DNA of 7,204 nt. Origin: Flavobacteriales bacterium UBA958. GTDB lineage: Bacteria > Bacteroidota > Bacteroidia > Flavobacteriales_D > Crocinitomicaceae. Under the pieces are notes generated by a model. That model saw only the letters and a list, made by a program, of their open reading frames with translations. It was not told where the DNA came from and did no database searches. The position numbers were made by a program, and so were the translations under genes. Below are positions 1 to 5,687 of this stretch, one piece after another. The stretch lies in assembly GCA_002293045.1 (NCBI GenBank), contig DBCM01000102.1:1-7204 (forward strand). The letters run 5' to 3'. Numbering within the stretch: the first letter of the stretch is position 1; each line of letters begins with the position of its first letter.

Positions 1-18
1 TTATACAAGGTAGATTTT

Positions 19-39
19 GAAGGAAAGGATTTTCCCTTC
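19..39 (-). terminator. Possible terminator hairpin after the porP/sprF-like gene
   Basis: On the minus strand the arms are GAAGGGAAA and TTTCCTTC, pairing with one bulged G around an ATCC loop, 12 bases after the stop codon. No strong T run follows in the minus direction; in the plus direction AT-rich sequence follows, so the structure could instead serve a gene entering from the left. Position is the main support. Confidence 0.35.
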
Positions 40-50
40 TTAAAATAATC

Positions 51-1100
51 TTAATTTACGCGAACTTTCTTTCTATTGATGTTGTCTAGGTTGTAGCGAA
101 CAAAGGTTTCAAACCCACCTTTAAAATTCGATACTAAGGACAAACGTGAGATATTAATGTCGTAGGCAAATCCTGCAGAAAAAGGTCCGTAAAAGATGGC
201 TGAACGCACTACAAAGGCATCTTTGAGCCGATGAAAAACCCCCAAACTAAATGCAATTTCTTTGATGTTGTCTGTTTCCCAAGAAGCCTTGCGTATGATT
301 TGCTTGTAACTAACCCCGAACAGTAATTCGTTGGATTTTCGCTGCCGCTGAAAATAAATCGCGGGCTGAAGAACCCCGTTTGTTGCCAAGATACCAATAT
401 TCCCATTGACGAAACTTGAATATCGCACAGGTAGCGTTTGAATGCTTGAATTGTAGAAAGAATACCTTGGGTTATTCACGTGATATGCGGCAAATCCCAC
501 ATTAAATCCTTTATCTGCTTCATTGGTTACTTTACCAATATCGGTTTGAAAGGAATATACCCCGCCAACACCTAAGTCGAAGTATGAAAAGTTCTGCTCG
601 TAAAACGGCTCTCCATTTGGAAGAATCGGATTAAACGATGTACCGTCAAATTGCGACCCCCATTGCCCAGCGGCCGGATTCGTAACGCATTGTCCAAAGG
701 TTGAATTTAAGCCTAAAGCAACCTTGCTAAATCGAGAAATCTTTAAATTATACGAGAAGTTAATACCAATATTACTTTGGGTGAAATACCCATCGCCCAT
801 TCTATCATTGAAGAATACCAATCCTGCTCCTAGGGTACCGTTAGAATTTTTCAATCCTGCCGTTAAACGCCCATCTAAAGAAGCAAAAAAGGTCTGAAAA
901 GGAGAAGCAAAACTACCGTATTGTCCCCGATACATCGCTATCCCTTGAAACGATGCATTCGCCCCGGCTAACGCGGGATTCAAAGTAAGGGGAGAAACCT
1001 CTGCTTGGGAAAAATGTACATCTTGGGCATTTAAAACCAAGCAACGCAAGGCTAAAGCAAACACAAATAATCGTTGAAATGTACTGCGTGTATTCATCAT
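51..1100 (-). CDS. PorP/SprF-family type IX secretion outer-membrane protein
   Basis: This 349-residue protein is recognisable as PorP/SprF family. A signal peptide (about residues 1-25, ending LNAQ) is followed by the family's N-terminal signature, HFSQ then SPLTLNPALAG at about 29-46, and then by a long beta-strand-rich body with many aromatic, alternating stretches typical of an outer-membrane barrel. In Flavobacterium johnsoniae SprF is needed for surface export of SprB, and PorP belongs to the T9SS core in Porphyromonas. Paralogues usually sit directly downstream of type B cargo genes, as here. Its ATG overlaps the TGA stop of the upstream cargo gene (ATGA, 1097-1100), which suggests translational coupling. 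A second ATG follows immediately (MM), so the start is uncertain by one codon. Length is normal for the family. I infer a substrate-specific partner for the neighbouring protein rather than the core PorP, because no porK/L/M/N genes are adjacent. Confidence 0.93.
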   Translation of the reverse strand: MMNTRSTFQRLFVFALALRCLVLNAQDVHFSQAEVSPLTLNPALAGANASFQGIAMYRGQYGSFASPFQTFFASLDGRLTAGLKNSNGTLGAGLVFFNDRMGDGYFTQSNIGINFSYNLKISRFSKVALGLNSTFGQCVTNPAAGQWGSQFDGTSFNPILPNGEPFYEQNFSYFDLGVGGVYSFQTDIGKVTNEADKGFNVGFAAYHVNNPRYSFYNSSIQTLPVRYSSFVNGNIGILATNGVLQPAIYFQRQRKSNELLFGVSYKQIIRKASWETDNIKEIAFSLGVFHRLKDAFVVRSAIFYGPFSAGFAYDINISRLSLVSNFKGGFETFVRYNLDNINRKKVRVN

Positions 1101-3175
1101 CTTACCAACGTTAAACTACCTGATTTATGAAGGATTGTGTCATCGTACAATTGGATATTCAAATCATACACATAATTTCCTTCTTGTGCTGGTCTACCTT
1201 TGTAAAACCCATCCCATTCCGCATTAATATTCGTAGACTCAAATACCTTTTGACCCCAACGGTCATAGATTACAAATCCAAAATCTTTTACGCATACCGC
1301 TTTTCCAAAAACCTTCAGGGTATTATTTTCTTTCGGACCAGTACCATTCGGACTAAAAATCGTAGGAACAAAAAACTCACCGCAAAGCAATTTTACGGTT
1401 ACCACCAACGAATCTTCTCCTTGGCATCCGTTGTTATCTGTAACCTCTACGTAATAAGTAATGGTAGAATCTGGGGTAATAACTGGATTTGGGCAATCCG
1501 TACAGGATAAACCATCTACTGGACTCCAATCGTAGCTTGTTCCTCCATAAACATTTGCAATAAACGAAGTTTCAGGATTAATCACAGTATCTCCAGGAAT
1601 CATAGTTATTGGCAATGAATTAACTATACCTATGGTACCTGTTGCCCCAATTTGACAACCGTTTGCATCGGTAGCCGTGACAGCATACATCCCTACATTA
1701 AGCCCGGAGATGCTGTCGGTTATTTCATTCGTAGGTTGCCAAAGGTAGGTATAAGGTCCTGTACCACCATTCACAGAAACATCCATTGTACCAAGGGCAC
1801 CCGTTGCACAATTCACGGGTGTGGAGTCTGCGCTTATGGTGAGCACCGGAGGCTCGGTAATGGTTATTCCTTGAACGACCACACAGTTTGCTGCATCTAC
1901 GACAACAACATTGTAGTTGCCTGGAGCAAGCCCTGTCACCGTATCATTGGCAACAGCAACCGGCGACCATGAAAATACAAAAGGGGGCGTACCAAGTGAA
2001 TCTACTTGCGCTGCAGCCGAACCATTTGCGGCACCAAAACAAGAAACATTGTTTACGTAAATGATGCTAATTGCCGGAGGTTGTGGCGTGGGATTGACAA
2101 GGTATGCAGCAGGATTTGAAACCGTACATCCTGAGCTGATCGAAGTTACGGAAAGCGTGTAATTCCCCCCCGGTAAATTCATAAACGTAGGTGTAGGTTG
2201 AGAGGCTCCCCCATTCAAGGAATATGTAAATCCTGCACCCAAGGGCGTGGTTACAGCTAACATTCCTGTTGGTAAGGGGCATGTTGGCTGAGTAACTGAG
2301 GCGGTAGGTAAAACCGGTATGGTTAAGGCCGCGTTAATAGCTGCCGTATTACTCACCACGGAGGTACAACTAGCCGCATTCACTACGATGAAGGAATAAT
2401 TGGTAGATGGGTTTAAACCTACCACCGAGGAGGTAGTTCCTGAACCTGTTTGGGTGGTTCCCCCAGGGTTGATGGTTAAGGTCCAAGTACCTGACATGGG
2501 AAGGCCGCTTAAAAAAACAATGCCTTGAGCAGATGCACACGTTGGTTGGTCAATGGAATCGATAATCGGAGCAGTTGGTGGTATGGGGTTATTCACAAAA
2601 ATAGAATTCGAATTCGCAGATACACAGCCATTATTTAAATTAGTAACCGTGAAGGTATACGAATTAACGGGTAACCCTGAAAAGGATGTGGTGAGCCCAA
2701 TTCCCGTTTGGGTGAAGGTACTTGCCGGGGAATTCCCGTATGCAGTAATGGTCCAACCCCCGGAGCTGGGTAAGTTTGAAATGGCAACCGATCCGGTAGC
2801 GAGGGCACAAGTCGGCTGGGTTACCATTCCTGCAATTGGAGTTGATGGTACACTTGGTATCGCGTTGATGTTAACGGAAGAGGTTAACGGTGAGGTACAA
2901 CCTACCAATGGATCTAGGTATTCAAACGAGAATGCCGTGGCTGGAGTGAGTCCGGAAATTGCGGCAATTGTTCCTACCCCAGATTGTGTAAAACCCGCGG
3001 GGACTGAATTTATGGTCCATCCTGTACTTGGAAGGCCCGAAAGATAAATAACTCCGTATTGATTGGAACATGTGGGTTGGTCGAGCGAATCAATGTTTGG
3101 CGCAACAAGACACTGCCCAAACATTGAAAATGAAGCTGTAATAATAAAAATAAGTCCGAGTATTCTCCCTGTCAT
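1097..3175 (-). CDS. Secreted SprB-like repeat protein with T9SS type B (gliding motility-associated) C-terminal domain
   Basis: The 692-residue product has a signal peptide (about 1-20, cleavage before QCLVAP), four related ~88-residue modules marked by QPTC (Cys 36, 123, 213, 299), two SprB-type modules (about 372-442 and 447-517, marked by VSCFGAANG, GLAPGNY and DANGC), one Cys-containing module near 525-595 (SCTDCPNP, ITYYVEVTDNNGC), and a C-terminal domain at about 599-692. That last domain carries FSPNG, IYDRWGQKVFE, WDGFYKG and GNYVYDL, ending SLTLVR, the hallmarks of the gliding motility-associated/type B T9SS sorting domain. Such domains direct export across the outer membrane with help from a PorP/SprF partner, encoded immediately downstream. 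No catalytic domain is visible, so I infer an adhesin or surface-filament-like role. The SPNG motif is followed by TGPKENN rather than the more usual GDGxND; this is a variant, not a break. The residues are mostly Thr, Ser, Asn, Gly and Pro, as expected for extracellular repeats. Confidence 0.92.
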   Translation of the reverse strand: MTGRILGLIFIITASFSMFGQCLVAPNIDSLDQPTCSNQYGVIYLSGLPSTGWTINSVPAGFTQSGVGTIAAISGLTPATAFSFEYLDPLVGCTSPLTSSVNINAIPSVPSTPIAGMVTQPTCALATGSVAISNLPSSGGWTITAYGNSPASTFTQTGIGLTTSFSGLPVNSYTFTVTNLNNGCVSANSNSIFVNNPIPPTAPIIDSIDQPTCASAQGIVFLSGLPMSGTWTLTINPGGTTQTGSGTTSSVVGLNPSTNYSFIVVNAASCTSVVSNTAAINAALTIPVLPTASVTQPTCPLPTGMLAVTTPLGAGFTYSLNGGASQPTPTFMNLPGGNYTLSVTSISSGCTVSNPAAYLVNPTPQPPAISIIYVNNVSCFGAANGSAAAQVDSLGTPPFVFSWSPVAVANDTVTGLAPGNYNVVVVDAANCVVVQGITITEPPVLTISADSTPVNCATGALGTMDVSVNGGTGPYTYLWQPTNEITDSISGLNVGMYAVTATDANGCQIGATGTIGIVNSLPITMIPGDTVINPETSFIANVYGGTSYDWSPVDGLSCTDCPNPVITPDSTITYYVEVTDNNGCQGEDSLVVTVKLLCGEFFVPTIFSPNGTGPKENNTLKVFGKAVCVKDFGFVIYDRWGQKVFESTNINAEWDGFYKGRPAQEGNYVYDLNIQLYDDTILHKSGSLTLVR
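1100..1381 (-). other. T9SS type B C-terminal sorting domain (within the secreted protein)
   Basis: Residues about 599-692 form the terminal sorting domain. Visible landmarks are Cys 598, FSPNG (607-611), Cys 628, IYDRWGQKVFE (636-646), EWDGFYKG (653-660), GNYVYDL (666-672) and the final SLTLVR. Type B domains of the gliding motility-associated family are about 90-100 residues long, as here. The two cysteines flanking the first strands could form a disulfide; that is inference. Confidence 0.87.
1625..2062 (-). repeat. Two SprB-type repeat modules
   Basis: Residues about 372-442 and 447-517 follow the SprB repeat pattern: a Cys near the start (379, 455), an aromatic strand (PPFVFSW, GPYTYLW), a turn then (S/T)GL, GxY, a VxDAxxC or ATDANGC strand, and a closing ITI or IGI. 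These modules recur in adhesins and gliding proteins of Bacteroidota. Each is about 70-76 residues long and differs in pattern from the four QPTC modules before them. Confidence 0.75.
2081..3091 (-). repeat. Four tandem QPTC modules arranged as a duplicated A-B pair
   Basis: Residues about 29-365 of the secreted protein hold four modules of 86-90 residues. Modules 1 and 3 share IDS(L/I)DQPTC followed by a hydrophobic strand and LSGLP. Modules 2 and 4 share VTQPTC, then TG and a late GC(V/T). Marker cysteines lie at 36, 123, 213 and 299, so the A-to-A distance is 177 residues and B-to-B 176. This fits duplication of a two-module unit of about 530 bases. The module ends also share Ala/Pro/Val-rich linkers. 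The similarity is clear in protein but diverged in DNA, so the duplication is not recent. Confidence 0.8.
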
Positions 3176-3235
3176 TGAACAGAATTAAGCCAAAAAGTTA
3201 TACCATCTATCGCTTCGTAAAGTTACACTAATAAT

Positions 3236-3243
3236 CAAAATTA
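3236..3243 (-). promoter_or_regulatory. Candidate -7 element for the secreted-protein/PorP operon
   Basis: The minus strand reads TAATTTTG, an exact match to the Bacteroidota sigma-ABfr -7 consensus TAnnTTTG, about 60 bases upstream of the start codon. A -33 TTG is not clear; only GTTT is found 17 bases further up. Two weaker -7-like sites (TAACTTTA at 3218-3225 and TAACTTTT at 3193-3200) lie closer to the gene, so the active site could be any of the three. Confidence 0.4.
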
Positions 3244-3288
3244 TTGTGGTGTTCTCTAAAAAACTTAAACGTAGCGCGTTCTAATGCG

Positions 3289-3316
3289 TTGCTTACCAAA
3301 AAAAAATAGACCTTTG
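3289..3316 (+). promoter_or_regulatory. Candidate promoter of truA
   Basis: TTG at 3289-3291 is separated by 17 bases from GACCTTTG at 3309-3316, which matches TAnnTTTG at all but the first base. The spacer contains a run of nine A (3298-3306). Only four bases separate the -7 element from the ATG at 3321, so the transcript would be leaderless or nearly so, an arrangement that this promoter class permits. Confidence 0.5.
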
Positions 3317-3320
3317 TGCC

Positions 3321-4049
3321 ATGGAAAAGCAGCGGATTTTTATGGAGATTTGCTATGATGGTACGGCCTACAGTGGCTGGCAAATACAACCTAATGCGCC
3401 AACGGTTCAAGGCACCATAGAGTCTGCGCTTACTAAATTGAATGGAAATAAGCCTGTAGGTATTGTTGGCTGTGGCAGAACGGACACTGGAGTTCATGCT
3501 AAGCAGTATTTTTTTCATGTTGAACTTCCCGATGTTTCCCTGGCAGAACTGCAATACAAACTTAATAAGATGCTGCCCAGAGACATTAAAATTATTGATG
3601 CGTTTTACAATGAGCAACACGCGAGATTCGATGCAAAAAAGCGTACCTATCGTTATTTTATCGCCAAAGAAAAGTCACCGTTCAACGACAGATTTTGTTG
3701 GGTATACGAACGGCCTTTATCCATAGAAGCCATGAATCTTGCATGTAAATCCTTAGTTGGCCATCAAGATTTTGCCTCCTTTGCCAAGGGAGATACAGAT
3801 GTTAAGACAACCCTCTGTGAGATATTCAATGCACACTGGGAAGAAACTCTAGAGGGATACATGTTCGAAGTAAGTGCGAATCGTTTTCTGCGCAATATGG
3901 TACGCGCCATGGTAGGAACCTTAATGGAAGTGGGTATGGGAAATATAACACCGGAATCCCTTCCCGTTATTTTAGCAAAAAAAAGCCGCCAAGAGGCAGC
4001 TTTATCGGTCCCTGCTGAGGGCTTATTTCTTTGGGAGATTTTGTATTAA
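3321..4049 (+). CDS. truA: tRNA pseudouridine(38-40) synthase TruA
   Basis: The enzyme isomerises uridines at positions 38-40 of the tRNA anticodon arm to pseudouridine in the cytoplasm. The 242-residue product opens with the family's first strand (FMEICYDGTAYSGWQ, 7-21) and carries the catalytic motif GCGRTDTGVHA with the nucleophile Asp55. The conserved Tyr of RTYRY (Tyr110) follows, and then the C-terminal signature SANRFLRNMVRAMVGTL. Length is close to that of other bacterial TruA proteins (E. coli has 270), and all key residues are present, so it should be active. The ATG at 3321 is the only sensible start: it sits right after the -7-like element and leaves a normal N-terminus. It is divergent from the secreted-protein operon and convergent with the plug-domain gene, with which it shares its last four bases. 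The gene stands alone in transcription. Confidence 0.97.
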   Translation: MEKQRIFMEICYDGTAYSGWQIQPNAPTVQGTIESALTKLNGNKPVGIVGCGRTDTGVHAKQYFFHVELPDVSLAELQYKLNKMLPRDIKIIDAFYNEQHARFDAKKRTYRYFIAKEKSPFNDRFCWVYERPLSIEAMNLACKSLVGHQDFASFAKGDTDVKTTLCEIFNAHWEETLEGYMFEVSANRFLRNMVRAMVGTLMEVGMGNITPESLPVILAKKSRQEAALSVPAEGLFLWEILY

Positions 4050-4744
4050 TCTGCTCGTTGGCGCAGCAAATCAAAGTAGCCATAGGTTTCTACCACAATT
4101 GCTCCCCCGAGGGTATCTCCATATTTTGCGGGTAACCCGCCAGTGTAGACCATCATGCGATTGATGGAGCAGCTTGGTACGTTGTACACATCCTGCAATT
4201 TAACGCCATCTAGTACGTAAATCATATCCCCTTTCCGTGCACCTCGAAACATTAATTCCCCATCATCCGCCATTTTAATTTCTGAAGACATTTGAGTGGC
4301 CATGGTGGCAATGCTGAATTTATTCGGATTGTGTTTAATGTCTTTTTCCGTTAATTCGGGTGTTGGCAACTCCCCCATTCTCAATCGAAGGCGTTCTTTA
4401 ACAACGATCTCATCTTTTAATATTCCTTTCGGTTTAAACTCGACGGAACCTATATTTCCATAAGATTCAATGGGAACATCAACCGTATAAGTTTGGGAGG
4501 TATCTCTACCGAACACCAAAAACAAATTATACGTTCCCGCGGGAATGGCTGAAATTCTAAATCGACCGTCTTTATCGGTCATGGCTTGATATTTCTTTCC
4601 TTGATCTACGATAACCGCTTTGATGTATTCCATGGGTTGTTTTGAATCCGCATCCAATACGGTTCCAATGGCATCACCGAGCGCGGATTGTGCAAAAAGT
4701 TGTGCCACCAAGATGCTTGCGAAAAGGGTTAAGGTTTTTTTCAT
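4046..4744 (-). CDS. Exported carboxypeptidase-regulatory-like + TonB plug domain protein lacking a barrel
   Basis: The 232-residue product has a signal peptide (1-18, LFA before QSALG). A carboxypeptidase-regulatory-like beta-sandwich follows at about 24-105 (GTVLDADSKQPMEYI, then DKDGRFRISAIPAGTYNL), and then a TonB-dependent receptor plug at about 131-220 (ELMFRGAR, IYVLDGVKL, INRMMVYTGGLPAKYGDTLGGAIVVET). This is the exact N-terminal order of large Bacteroidota TonB-dependent receptors, but the protein stops 12 residues after the plug and no 22-strand barrel follows. The downstream DNA is truA on the other strand, so no detached barrel remnant remains here. Both domains look intact and the frame is open, which argues for a functional small protein rather than a recent wreck, though an old deletion cannot be excluded. 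It lies 46 bases after fabD and may be co-transcribed with it or use its own promoter. Substrate and partner are unknown. Confidence 0.85.
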   Translation of the reverse strand: MKKTLTLFASILVAQLFAQSALGDAIGTVLDADSKQPMEYIKAVIVDQGKKYQAMTDKDGRFRISAIPAGTYNLFLVFGRDTSQTYTVDVPIESYGNIGSVEFKPKGILKDEIVVKERLRLRMGELPTPELTEKDIKHNPNKFSIATMATQMSSEIKMADDGELMFRGARKGDMIYVLDGVKLQDVYNVPSCSINRMMVYTGGLPAKYGDTLGGAIVVETYGYFDLLRQRAD

Positions 4745-4746
4745 GA

Positions 4747-4767
4747 TTTCTAATGTTTGATTAGAAA
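4747..4767. promoter_or_regulatory. Perfect 8-bp dyad immediately upstream of the plug gene start
   Basis: TTTCTAAT and ATTAGAAA flank a five-base centre (4755-4759), two bases from the start codon of the plug-domain gene. The distal arm overlaps a -7-like sequence on the minus strand (TACCTTTC at 4764-4771, seven of eight consensus positions). It could be an operator or a weak 5'-leader hairpin covering the translation start. Perfect 8-bp dyads are expected about once by chance in a window of this size, so the placement is the only real support. Confidence 0.35.
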
Positions 4768-4790
4768 GGTAACGAAAAAAAACTAATAAG

Positions 4791-5675
4791 CTAACCTATA
4801 GTTGCAGAAGAAACGGGTAATTCTCGGTTAATTTTCTTAAAAAGCCCTTGAAGTACCTTTCCTGGCCCAACCTCGATCACTTCAGAAAGCCCATGGTCAT
4901 TCATAGCCATCATGATTTGAGTCCATTTCACAGGGGCTGTAAGTTGCGCCAATAAATTTGCTTTAATAAGTGAAGGATCGGTCACGGGAAGGGCATTCAC
5001 ATTTTGATATATAGGGCAAGTCGGATGATTAAATTGTGTAGATTCTATTGCAGAAGCTAATTCTGCACGTGCTGGCTCCATAAGTGGGGAATGAAAGGCT
5101 CCTCCCACCTGAAGGATCAACGCACGCTTGGCTCCTGCCTCAGTAAGTTTGGCACAGGCCTCTTCAACGGCTTTAATTTCTCCTGAAATCACTAATTGTC
5201 CGGGACAATTGTAATTCGCCGGCACCACCACTCCATCAATGCTGCTGCAAATCTCTTCTACCACCGAATCTTCCAAACCTAGAATAGCTGCCATCGTAGA
5301 TGGGGTGAGTTCACAGGCTTTTTGCATGGCTGTTGCGCGTGCGCTCACCAGTCGGAGGCCATCTTCAAAACTCAGGGTTTTATTGGCTACCAAGGCAGAA
5401 AATTCACCAAGGGAATGCCCGGCTACCATATCCGGTTTAAACGAATCTCCTAAACATGCCGCTAAAACGGTAGAATGAATGAAGATTGCGGGCTGCGTTA
5501 CATTCGTTTGTTTTAAGGCTTCGTCTGACCCTTCAAACATGATGCTTGCGATATCAAAACCGAGTACTTCATTGGCACGATCAAATAATTTACGTGCATC
5601 CGCACTCGCATCGAATAACTCTTTTCCCATTCCGCTAAATTGGGCGCCTTGCCCAGGAAAAACATATGCTCTCAT
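4791..5675 (-). CDS. fabD: Malonyl-CoA:acyl carrier protein transacylase FabD
   Basis: The enzyme transfers malonyl from CoA to the acyl carrier protein, supplying the extender unit for type II fatty-acid synthesis in the cytoplasm. The 294-residue product has the N-terminal FPGQGAQ (6-12), the nucleophile elbow GHSLGE with Ser88, Arg112 in the position of the malonate-binding arginine, His194 in GGAFHSPLM as the catalytic base, Gln243 in LLAQLTAPVKWT, and the C-terminal EVGPGKVLQGL. All expected active-site residues are present and length is normal. The start MRAYVFPGQG is canonical. The gene begins 12 bases after the stop of the MORN-repeat gene, so it is probably read from the same transcript. 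No other fatty-acid gene (fabH, fabG, acpP, plsX) is visible in the window. The leader shows no Shine-Dalgarno sequence and is A/T-rich. Confidence 0.97.
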   Translation of the reverse strand: MRAYVFPGQGAQFSGMGKELFDASADARKLFDRANEVLGFDIASIMFEGSDEALKQTNVTQPAIFIHSTVLAACLGDSFKPDMVAGHSLGEFSALVANKTLSFEDGLRLVSARATAMQKACELTPSTMAAILGLEDSVVEEICSSIDGVVVPANYNCPGQLVISGEIKAVEEACAKLTEAGAKRALILQVGGAFHSPLMEPARAELASAIESTQFNHPTCPIYQNVNALPVTDPSLIKANLLAQLTAPVKWTQIMMAMNDHGLSEVIEVGPGKVLQGLFKKINRELPVSSATIG

Positions 5676-5687
5676 AATAATTATAGG

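Noticed and set aside
1127..1510. Open 127-codon frame on the plus strand opposite the sorting domain
   Set aside because: Its translation has no family resemblance, it is rich in Ile/Arg/Tyr as expected from antisense reading, and it is fully contained in the secreted-protein gene.
2604..2617. Palindromic GAATTCGAATTC run
   Set aside because: It lies in frame within the repeat protein and encodes an ordinary Asn-Ser-Asn-Ser stretch; no wider symmetry surrounds it.
2553..3047. Open 164-codon frame on the plus strand opposite the secreted repeat protein
   Set aside because: It lies wholly antisense to a well-supported gene, has no recognisable domain or promoter, and is open because the Thr/Ser/Pro/Gly-rich coding strand leaves few stops on the complement.
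2081..3091. CRISPR array or DNA-level satellite suggested by recurring TTGG(C/T)TG words
   Set aside because: The spacing is about 260 bases and stays in frame; the words are the codons of the QPTC motif in diverged protein modules.
3228..3620. Open 130-codon frame on the minus strand opposite the start of truA
   Set aside because: It is antisense to conserved truA sequence including the catalytic motif, and shows no domain of its own.
3977..3984. A8 run inside truA as a phase-variation tract
   Set aside because: It encodes the expected residues near the C-terminus of an essential-type housekeeping enzyme, and a single A8 is common in AT-rich genomes.
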